Below are positions 1-6,039 of a stretch of 11,135 bases of DNA, in pieces; the first letter of the stretch is position 1; each line of letters begins with the position of its first letter. Location: NCBI GenBank assembly GCA_031256885.1, contig JAIRPS010000102.1:1-11135 (forward strand), written 5' to 3'. The notes beneath the pieces are model-generated. The model saw only the letters and a program-made list of their open reading frames with translations. It was not told where the DNA came from and did not search any database. The translations under genes and the position numbers were made by a program. Source of the DNA: Bifidobacteriaceae bacterium. GTDB taxonomy: Bacteria; Actinomycetota; Actinomycetes; Actinomycetales; WQXJ01.

Positions 1-12
1 CCCCCCCCCCCC
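1..12. repeat. Poly-C tract at the window edge
   Basis: Twelve consecutive C residues open the window, so the true tract may be longer to the left. It resembles the C12 tract at 716-727 just before the first gene. Such tracts slip during replication and often break assemblies, so the count should be treated as approximate. Confidence 0.8.
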
Positions 13-13
13 A

Positions 14-93
14 GGGTGCCCGAAACCGCAAGTGTCTAGGCAACTCACATCCTCAGGGCACCCCAGTTCCCCTTGGGTGCCCGAAACCGCAAG
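14..93. repeat. 19-bp direct repeat pair, spacing 61 bp
   Basis: GGGTGCCCGAAACCGCAAG occurs identically at 14-32 and 75-93, start to start 61 bp. Between the copies, GGGCACCC (56-63) can pair with GGGTGCCC at 75-82, giving an 8-bp stem with an 11-nt loop. The period matches that of the array at 237-631, so both may belong to one degenerate repeat field, although the unit sequences differ. No gene is seen here. Confidence 0.75.
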
Positions 94-155
94 CACCTCG
101 GCACCCACGGGTACCCCAACTCCTCTGGGCACATCCCATCCCGGGGTGCTTGCGG
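87..155. repeat. 11-bp inverted repeat
   Basis: CCGCAAGCACC (87-97) and GGTGCTTGCGG (145-155) are perfect reverse complements separated by 47 nt. The left arm overlaps the end of the second 19-bp direct repeat. It could form a cruciform or RNA stem; the role is unknown. Confidence 0.65.
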
Positions 156-166
156 GCGGATCGATC

Positions 167-226
167 ATTCAGCGCGAGGTTTGTTTCATAAAACAGGGTT
201 AAAAGGAAACAATCCTCGCGCTGAAT
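167..226. repeat. 60-bp nested palindrome with AT-rich core
   Basis: ATTCAGCGCGAGG (167-179) pairs perfectly with 214-226. After one T-T mismatch (180/213), TTGTTTC (181-187) pairs with GAAACAA (206-212), leaving an 18-nt loop (188-205). The AT-rich core stands out from the GC- and C-rich surroundings. Neither strand has a T tract after the stem, so an ordinary intrinsic terminator is not obvious. It could be a bidirectional terminator for a gene to the left, a REP- or MITE-like palindromic element, or a protein-binding site. No target-site duplication is visible in the flanks. Confidence 0.75.
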
Positions 227-236
227 CACGTTGGCG

Positions 237-631
237 CCCCGCAGGCACTCCTAAACACGCCTCCACCCACCTGCTCGCCGCGACTTGGTCTCGGTGCTAC
301 CCCGCAGGCACCCCCCAAACACCGCCAACACATCAGCAAGCGTGTGCCCGGAACTCGTTGCCACCCCGCCGGCACGCCTAAACACCTCCAGCACATCTGC
401 GAGCGTGTGCCGGTGCTCGTTGGCACCCCGCTAGCCCCGAAACACTGCGCAGGCGCGCGTGCTGAACCCCAGCAGGCACGCCCAAGCACCCCTTCTAAAC
501 ACCAGTGACATAACAACAGCTCGTTGCTGCCCTCACCGGCACCCTCCCCAAGCCCCCTCAACACCCAGGGTAAGCAAACAAAGCAGATCGCGGCACTCCG
601 GCACCCTCCCCAAGCCCCCTCAACACCCAGG
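237..631. repeat. Degenerate tandem repeat array, unit about 62-64 bp
   Basis: Units begin near 237, 300, 364, 426 (shortened to about 41 bp), 467, 531 and 598. The first ones start CCCCGCAGGCAC or close variants, continue with an AAACAC core and often end in a CTCGTTG-like segment (352-359, 416-422, 520-526). Units at 300 and 364 are the most alike. Units differ in length by amounts not divisible by three. The plus strand is C-rich throughout. There is no fixed repeat with unrelated spacers, so it is not a CRISPR array. No start codon with a ribosome binding site was found in it. Function is unknown. Confidence 0.7.
536..631. repeat. Identical 34-bp direct repeats carrying G-quadruplex motifs
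   Basis: Positions 536-569 and 598-631 are identical over 34 bp with a 62-bp period. Each carries four C runs of at least three (542-544, 546-549, 553-557, 564-566, and the same pattern at 604-628) with loops of 1, 3 and 6 nt. On the minus strand this satisfies the G3+N1-7 quadruplex pattern. Identity here against divergence in the other units suggests a recent duplication or selection. Confidence 0.85.
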
Positions 632-715
632 TGACACACACCATCAATCGCGCAGCGCTTGGAACTGGGCAAACCCTGTTACTCAACCGTGTTGATAACG
701 CATTTTGGCAGGTTA

Positions 716-734
716 CCCCCCCCCCCCTCCCCCC
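716..734. repeat. C12-T-C6 homopolymer tract upstream of the promoter
   Basis: Twelve C (716-727), one T and six C (729-734) lie 25 bp upstream of the predicted -35 box of the first mannosidase gene. Slipped-strand length change here would move upstream DNA relative to the promoter, a known way to phase-vary transcription in other bacteria. That it does so here is an inference. Confidence 0.8.
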
Positions 735-759
735 GGGACTTGTTGGTTTGACCACAGCT

Positions 760-788
760 TTGACAGTGCTGATTGGGTGTGTCATACT
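760..788 (+). promoter_or_regulatory. Predicted sigma-70-type promoter of the first GH92 gene
   Basis: A perfect -35 hexamer TTGACA (760-765) is followed, after exactly 17 bp, by CATACT (783-788), which matches four of six -10 positions. Transcription would begin near 795, giving a leader of about 30 nt before the ATG at 825. No competing promoter of similar quality was seen in 632-824. Confidence 0.6.
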
Positions 789-807
789 GGCTATGACAGG
801 GCTGTCA
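780..807. promoter_or_regulatory. Overlapping dyads at the predicted start site (candidate operator)
   Basis: TGTCATA (780-786) and TATGACA (792-798) form a perfect 7-bp dyad with a 5-bp centre. TGACAG (794-799) and CTGTCA (802-807) form a second perfect 6-bp dyad sharing the middle arm. A further TGACA half-site lies inside the -35 box (761-765). The dyads cover the -10 box and the predicted start, where a repressor would act. The regulator family cannot be told from the site. Confidence 0.5.
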
Positions 808-810
808 GAG

Positions 811-818
811 AGAAAGGA
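811..818 (+). promoter_or_regulatory. Ribosome binding site deciding the start at 825
   Basis: AGAAAGGA ends six nt before the ATG at 825. The reading frame is open upstream to a TTG at 705, but that start would put a poly-Pro stretch encoded by the C tract before the signal peptide and has no ribosome binding site. The start at 825 is therefore preferred. Confidence 0.8.
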
Positions 819-824
819 TCTAGT

Positions 825-3800
825 ATGACTACTCGCCCACAGGGCCGCCTGCGCAAAACAGTTTGCGCTGCGGTGGCCACCACTATGGCTGTTGCCATGG
901 GTAGCTGGACGGCGCTTGCGCCAGCCCAGGCTGCCGGACCATTGGTAACTGACCCATTGCAATATGTTCACACGTTGGCTGGAACACAAGGTTCCACCAA
1001 CAACTTCCCCGGCCCGACCATGCCTTTTGGTATGGTCCAGTTCTCGCCGTCTTCGGTCAGCGGCAATGCTAAGAGCACCACCCAACCCGGTGGCTCTGGC
1101 TACAAATACAACCACCAGCAGTACTTTGGCATTGGCATGACCTTTGCTTCGCAGGGCTGCGGTATGGGCGGTGACTTCCCAATCATGCCCACCACCTATG
1201 ACAACCTGACTGCTTCTAACAATGACACCAATGCGTTGTACCGTCAAAAACTGACCTTTGACAAGAACACTGAGGTTGGTCAGGCTGGCTATTACAAGGT
1301 TGAAGCACTTGATACCAGCGTGATGAACGGCAACATGGGTGGCGGTGCACGCATCACCACCGAACTGACGGCCACCACCCGTGGCGGTATTGCTAAGTTC
1401 ACTTTCCCGGCTGGTTCAACCACCCCCAAGGTGATCTTGCGGCCGAATGCTACGGCTTGGTCAACTTCTTCATTCAACTCGGAAGTGCATGTTGATCCGG
1501 TTACTGGCCTGATCACCGCACGTGCCCTGGTTGGTAACTTCTGCCGTAAAGGTGAACAGCATGAGATGTATTACGCCCTGCGTTTTGATACACCTTTTGC
1601 TGAGTTTGGTACCTGGCAAAACAATAGCGCGCCGCGTCCCGGCGAGCCCGATGCCGCATCCGCCAGCAACGTGCAAACTGGCGCCTACCTGACTTGGCCA
1701 GATGGCACCGAGTTGATCACTGCCCGCGCAGCCTTGTCTTATACCTCGATTGAGAATGCGGTTCTCAACCTGAATGCCGAGTTGCCCAGCAATGTCAGTT
1801 TCGATGACGTTCGCGCAGCTAATGAGGCAGCCTGGCGCACCGCTCTTGGTAAAGTCAAAGTTTCAGAACCAGTGGCCGGTCAAAGCGACGCTAACTTGCG
1901 CACTTTCTATTCGGCGCTGTATCACTCAGCCACTCACCCCGCCACCTTTAACGATGTCAATGGTGAGTACATTGGTTTTGAGAGCACCCCGCAAATTCAC
2001 AATGTGTCTGAGCATCCTGGTGCAAACGGACGCACGCGCGTGCAGTATTCAATGATTTCTGACTGGGATACTTACCGTTGCCTCACCCCATTCCAAGCTG
2101 CACTCTGGCCAGATGTTGCGTCTGACCAGGCGCAATCCTTGGTGAATGCGGCCGAGCAGATGGGCAGTTTCCCGAACTGGACAGTTGCCAACACATCAAC
2201 CACCCAGATGAATGGCGATGACGTTGCTCCCCTGCTGGCTTTCACTCACCAGTTTGGTGCGCGCGATTGGGATATGGCTAAAGGCCTGGAAATCATGCTT
2301 GACAATACGATTGGTGAGAAGGCCGGCAAGTTTACCGGCGGCACCAATGTTGGCCGAGGCTTCCCCACCACCACCGGCACTAATGGTGGCGTGACGGTTC
2401 CGGCACCAGCACCTGGGTATGCTTTGAATACGCAGTGGCATGTGGCGGAGCGTCCCGGCGGCGACTACTACAACGAGTACCATTATGCGCCGCAGCTCAA
2501 GCCTTTCCAGGCTGACCACATGGTCACCGGCGGTTCATATACCCTCGAATATGCAATTGATGATTTCTCGATCGCTGAGATGGCTAAAGCCCTTGGCCAG
2601 CAAGATGTTGCTGATCAGTTCTATGAGCGGGCTAACTGGTGGCAGAACCTTTGGAACCCCAGTGGTAATGCTTTGATGCCACGTGATGTCAACGGTCGTT
2701 ACCCGGAAACCAGCCCACTGCTGCAGTATGTTGAAAGTTTCGGTTACCGTGGCAACTCGTTTGAGCCCGGCGTAGGCCAGCAAGGTTGGGAAGAAGGCAA
2801 TGGCGAGCAGTACATGTGGATGGTGCCGCATAACATTGCTGGTCTGATTGACGCACTGGGTGGCGAAGCTTCGGCTTTGAACCGCTTGGAAACTTTCTTC
2901 TCACGCGGCATGGGTAATGGTGCCAGCGGCAACAACCCGTGGATGAACCTGGACAACGAGCCGAACTTCGGTGTGCCTTGGGTGTTCAACTATCTTGGCC
3001 GGCCAGACCGCACTTCTGAGGCGGTTGACACCTCCATGCTCACCCAGTTTGGTTACGCCCCGGCAGGCGCTGAACCGGGTAATGATGACCTCGGCGCTTT
3101 GGCTAACTGGTTTGTTTGGTCAGCTTTGGGCATGTATCCGGAAACCTCCGGCGGCCACATGGTTACTTTCAATACACCATTGTTTGATAAGACCGAGGTC
3201 ACACTGGGTAACGGTGTCAAACTGACCATCAACGCGGAAGGTGCCCAAGCTGGGCGCTCCACCACCGACCACCGGTACATTACCGGCATGCAAATCAATG
3301 GTCAGTCCACCACCAAGTCTTGGCTTGATTGGCAAACCTTGACCACTGATACCACGATTGATATGACCATTGATTCCACTCCCGGCACTTGGGGCACTGG
3401 TATTGATGATCGTCCACCTTCCTGGCGCAATGGTGATCGCCCAGCTTCGTTGAATGTTAACACCACCAACGAAACCACCTTTGGTGCGGTTACTCTGCGC
3501 CCCGGTCGCTCAACTCAAGCGCGGGTTGATGTGCAGCGGATCGGCTCACCAGCCGACACCTACGAGGTGACCGCTACATCCACCACACCTGGCCTGTCTG
3601 TGAGTGGCGTTGGCGAGCGCCAATTCAGCGCCACTGGTCGCGGCAGCACTGTGATCAATTTGACAGCTGATCCTGACCTGCTATCCGGTTATTACACCAT
3701 TGATGTGACCGTTACTACCGGTGGGCAGTCCTCAACTGAGCAAGCGATTGTGCGGGTTGTCAAACCAGGCAGTATTGAAGCGATGCGCACAATCACTGGC

Positions 3801-5768
3801 ACATCAACAGCCGACGCTCTCAAGGGCAGCTTTGATGGTGGCAGCGGTTGTACTTGGCAAACCGGTGTTTGCACCGGCACCACCAACCAGGGCACCAACA
3901 TGGGGCCGAACTTCAGCACCAACACCTACGACCGTGCCGAGCTTGCTGAGGTTGGCTTGACCCCCGGCAAGTTCAATACCGTACAAGCTGGTGGACAGGA
4001 GCTGACCTTCCAGTGGCCTACCGCGCCAATCGGTTACGCCGAGGCTTATCAGCCCACCACCTTGCTTGATGACATCACGCTGGACCGGCCCGCCTCGGTT
4101 TTCTCCGCCATCGGCGCTTCTTATGCGTTGAACGGCCAAACTGCGAACGCCACCTTGGTGGTTAGCGATGGCCAAACGACCAAAGAAATCCGCAACGTGC
4201 CAATTGGCCTTTCCAACTGGGTTACACCATCAACCAACGGCGATGCTACGGATGGCACTTTGGCGCCAACCCGTGGCGATTCCAAGGTAGCTTGGATGCC
4301 ACACCGCCTGGCGGTGGAGTGGGCTCCGACCACTATCACAGCAGGTTTGCCGGGTGCTGGCGCTTATTTGTGGGCATCCCAGCCGTATGTCGCTGAACCG
4401 GGTTGGAAGGTTGTTGGTGTGCGGTTCTTTGCTGGCACCAGCGCCACCTCCACCAACTGGAACAACACCCGCATTTTCGCTTTTGCTGGCGATAAGCCGG
4501 AAATCTCGCTGTCCAGCCATTTGGTTGATGCAGGCGACGATATTGCGGTGACCGCCTCCGGTTTGGCAGCTAACGAAGCTGTCACCATCACCATTGACAC
4601 GGTGCCGCCCACCACTACGGTGCTGCACACCGATGCGCTTGGTGAACTGTTTGATACTGTGCGGGTTTCCCGCGCCACCCAGGTTGGCGGTGCGGTTTCC
4701 GTTCACTTCCAAGCGTTGTCTGCGCCGGGTCAGTTGGATGATCAAACTGTGGTGATTAACTCTCGGCACACCTATCAGCCAACTGCCACTGTGCAAGCTG
4801 ATGCAGTGGCTGGGCAAAGTGTGGCTTTTGAAGCGGCTGGCTTTGAGCCGGGCGAAACGGTGACTGCCACATTGGATAGTGCGAGCGTTAGCGTTCAAGC
4901 TGACTCAGCTGGCACTGCTTCCGGTCAGGTGCCCGCTCCAAGTGACGGCGGCGACTACACGCTGACAATCAGTGGTGTTGACTCATTGGCAACAGTCAGC
5001 GTCGCAGTGACGGTGGCTAACGCCCCCGCACCACCGGTTGAAACTGTGGTTGTGCCTGGCCCAACCACCACGGTTGCGGTGCCTGGCCCGACTACCACTG
5101 TTGAGGTACCTGGCCCCACTACAACGGTTGCGGTACCTGGACCAACTGTTACCGAGCCTGGTGCTACTGTCACCGCGCCCGGCCCGCAGCTGACCGCTCA
5201 GGCAGAGAAAACTTTGCCAATCATCTCAATGTCGGCTAGTAAACTCCAAGCCGTCTGGGGTGCTCCGGTCACGGTTACCGCAAGTGTTGGTAAAGAAACT
5301 GGTCAAGCCCAGTTCTACGATGGCACCACGGTGCTGGGCACCGCTAACCTGGTGGCCGGTACAGCGTCAATCACTCTGAGCAAACTTTCGGTGGGGGCGC
5401 ACGCCATCACCGCCCGTTTCCTCGGTAACAGCAATGCGCACGCGGTGAATTCTTCCGCCAAGCTGATCAATGTGTTCAAGGCAGCGCCAACCAAGATTTC
5501 GGTTAGCGGCAAAGCTTTCACCGCTGGTGCTAAGCCCAAGCTGACTGTCAAGGTGGGCAAGCTGAACAATGGTCAGGCTGCCCAAGGCAAGGTGCGCATT
5601 TATGTGGCAGGCAAGGCTGTCAAAACTGTGACCGCCAAGTCAACCATCAGCGTTAAACTGCCCAAGGCATATTCCAAGACCATCAAGGTCAAGGCCACCT
5701 TCCTGCCTAAGGATAAAACCCATGTGAGCAGCAAGACAACCAAGACCGTCAAGGTCAAGGCGAAGTAG
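825..5768 (+). CDS. Secreted multidomain GH92 alpha-mannosidase (first paralog)
   Basis: Predicted exported exo-alpha-mannosidase of 1647 aa. GH92 enzymes are calcium-dependent, invert at the anomeric carbon and remove terminal mannose from N-glycans or mannans. Residues 1-36 are a signal peptide with cleavage after AQA. The GH92 unit spans about 43-860: NNFPGPTMPFGMVQFSP (59-75), SQGC (109-112), SDWDTYRC (412-419), EGNGEQY (657-663, E657 the likely general acid), NEPNF (711-715) and PGNDDLG (751-757, likely base and calcium region). Then come a NEW3-like sandwich (about 875-981), a carbohydrate-binding-like sandwich (about 985-1225, with C1009 and C1016), two Ig-like domains (about 1226-1312 and 1315-1402), a VPGPTTTV linker (1410-1455), a third Ig-like domain (about 1463-1551) and a Lys-rich tail (1552-1647). 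There is no LPXTG motif or C-terminal membrane segment. It is much longer than a typical GH92 core of about 750 aa. Family assignment is firm; linkage specificity is unknown. Confidence 0.93.
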   Translation: MTTRPQGRLRKTVCAAVATTMAVAMGSWTALAPAQAAGPLVTDPLQYVHTLAGTQGSTNNFPGPTMPFGMVQFSPSSVSGNAKSTTQPGGSGYKYNHQQYFGIGMTFASQGCGMGGDFPIMPTTYDNLTASNNDTNALYRQKLTFDKNTEVGQAGYYKVEALDTSVMNGNMGGGARITTELTATTRGGIAKFTFPAGSTTPKVILRPNATAWSTSSFNSEVHVDPVTGLITARALVGNFCRKGEQHEMYYALRFDTPFAEFGTWQNNSAPRPGEPDAASASNVQTGAYLTWPDGTELITARAALSYTSIENAVLNLNAELPSNVSFDDVRAANEAAWRTALGKVKVSEPVAGQSDANLRTFYSALYHSATHPATFNDVNGEYIGFESTPQIHNVSEHPGANGRTRVQYSMISDWDTYRCLTPFQAALWPDVASDQAQSLVNAAEQMGSFPNWTVANTSTTQMNGDDVAPLLAFTHQFGARDWDMAKGLEIMLDNTIGEKAGKFTGGTNVGRGFPTTTGTNGGVTVPAPAPGYALNTQWHVAERPGGDYYNEYHYAPQLKPFQADHMVTGGSYTLEYAIDDFSIAEMAKALGQQDVADQFYERANWWQNLWNPSGNALMPRDVNGRYPETSPLLQYVESFGYRGNSFEPGVGQQGWEEGNGEQYMWMVPHNIAGLIDALGGEASALNRLETFFSRGMGNGASGNNPWMNLDNEPNFGVPWVFNYLGRPDRTSEAVDTSMLTQFGYAPAGAEPGNDDLGALANWFVWSALGMYPETSGGHMVTFNTPLFDKTEVTLGNGVKLTINAEGAQAGRSTTDHRYITGMQINGQSTTKSWLDWQTLTTDTTIDMTIDSTPGTWGTGIDDRPPSWRNGDRPASLNVNTTNETTFGAVTLRPGRSTQARVDVQRIGSPADTYEVTATSTTPGLSVSGVGERQFSATGRGSTVINLTADPDLLSGYYTIDVTVTTGGQSSTEQAIVRVVKPGSIEAMRTITGTSTADALKGSFDGGSGCTWQTGVCTGTTNQGTNMGPNFSTNTYDRAELAEVGLTPGKFNTVQAGGQELTFQWPTAPIGYAEAYQPTTLLDDITLDRPASVFSAIGASYALNGQTANATLVVSDGQTTKEIRNVPIGLSNWVTPSTNGDATDGTLAPTRGDSKVAWMPHRLAVEWAPTTITAGLPGAGAYLWASQPYVAEPGWKVVGVRFFAGTSATSTNWNNTRIFAFAGDKPEISLSSHLVDAGDDIAVTASGLAANEAVTITIDTVPPTTTVLHTDALGELFDTVRVSRATQVGGAVSVHFQALSAPGQLDDQTVVINSRHTYQPTATVQADAVAGQSVAFEAAGFEPGETVTATLDSASVSVQADSAGTASGQVPAPSDGGDYTLTISGVDSLATVSVAVTVANAPAPPVETVVVPGPTTTVAVPGPTTTVEVPGPTTTVAVPGPTVTEPGATVTAPGPQLTAQAEKTLPIISMSASKLQAVWGAPVTVTASVGKETGQAQFYDGTTVLGTANLVAGTASITLSKLSVGAHAITARFLGNSNAHAVNSSAKLINVFKAAPTKISVSGKAFTAGAKPKLTVKVGKLNNGQAAQGKVRIYVAGKAVKTVTAKSTISVKLPKAYSKTIKVKATFLPKDKTHVSSKTTKTVKVKAK
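5052..5177 (+). repeat. 27-bp coding repeats (VPGPTTTV linker) in the first gene
   Basis: The nine-residue unit VPGPTTTV(A/E) repeats in phase at 5052-5078, 5079-5105 and 5106-5132. A fourth unit and degenerate PGATVTA-type copies follow to about 5177. The Pro/Thr-rich unit looks like an extended, possibly O-glycosylated spacer. Length variation would keep the frame, since the unit is a multiple of three. Confidence 0.85.
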
Positions 5769-5860
5769 TCACCATGTGATGGGCTGCCAGCTGAAACGGT
5801 AACGCGCCAGCGCTGCTTACCGAATATCAGTTCGCTACCCACCACATAATCCACTGTTCA

Positions 5861-5896
5861 ACAGGCCGGTGGGCGCTAACCCGCCCACCGGCCTGT
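5861..5896 (+). terminator. Perfect 15-bp stem after the first GH92 gene
   Basis: ACAGGCCGGTGGGCG (5861-5875) pairs fully with 5882-5896 around a six-nt loop, starting 92 nt after the stop codon. It is followed by a pyrimidine-rich stretch without a real T tract, as is common for terminators in high-GC actinobacteria. It probably ends or attenuates transcription, so the second gene likely has its own promoter. Nothing assignable lies in 5769-5860. Confidence 0.75.
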
Positions 5897-6039
5897 CACC
5901 TCCCTTTCCCTGACTGACAACATTTTCATTTCACTGCGAAAAACCATTCGGCAGGTCTGATGACCCAATGTTGGCCTCTCATCCTCGCCGCATCTAGACC
6001 CTGACATTTACTTTGATCATTCAAAGGAGCATTTTTCTA
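5897..6039 (+). promoter_or_regulatory. Leader of the second GH92 gene; dyad overlapping its ribosome binding site
   Basis: This 143-bp stretch must hold the second gene's own promoter if the stem at 5861-5896 terminates. No pair of good -35 and -10 boxes stands out; TTGGCC (5971-5976) with TCTAGA (5993-5998) is only a weak candidate. AAAGGAG (6023-6029) lies ten nt before the ATG at 6040. CTTTGA (6011-6016) and TCAAAG (6021-6026) form a perfect 6-bp dyad with a TCAT centre whose right arm covers the start of the ribosome binding site. It could be an operator or a small RNA hairpin that limits translation. Confidence 0.45.

Noticed and set aside
167..230. Integron attC site
   Set aside because: The stem is nearly perfect rather than showing R and L boxes with extrahelical bases, and no GTTRRRY-type core was found at its ends.
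237..631. CRISPR array (period of 61-64 bp fits a repeat plus spacer)
   Set aside because: No unit is kept constant across the array, the would-be spacers resemble each other (CTCGTTG segments), unit length varies, and no cas gene is present.
226..672. 148-codon open frame on the minus strand
   Set aside because: It lies across the GC-rich repeats, whose lengths are not multiples of three. The peptide is Cys/Trp/Gly-rich low complexity, and no ribosome binding site was seen.
705..824. 40-residue N-terminal extension of the first mannosidase from a TTG at 705
   Set aside because: It would place poly-Pro from the C tract before a normal signal peptide. The ATG at 825 has a proper ribosome binding site and begins the signal peptide directly.
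558..1247. 229-codon open frame on the minus strand
   Set aside because: It overlaps the signal peptide and the conserved GH92 start on the plus strand; a shadow frame.
5700..5768. LPXTG-type cell wall sorting signal
   Set aside because: The C-terminus ends in KVKAK with no LPXTG-like motif, hydrophobic helix or charged tail in the required order; the same holds for the second paralog at 10930-11001.
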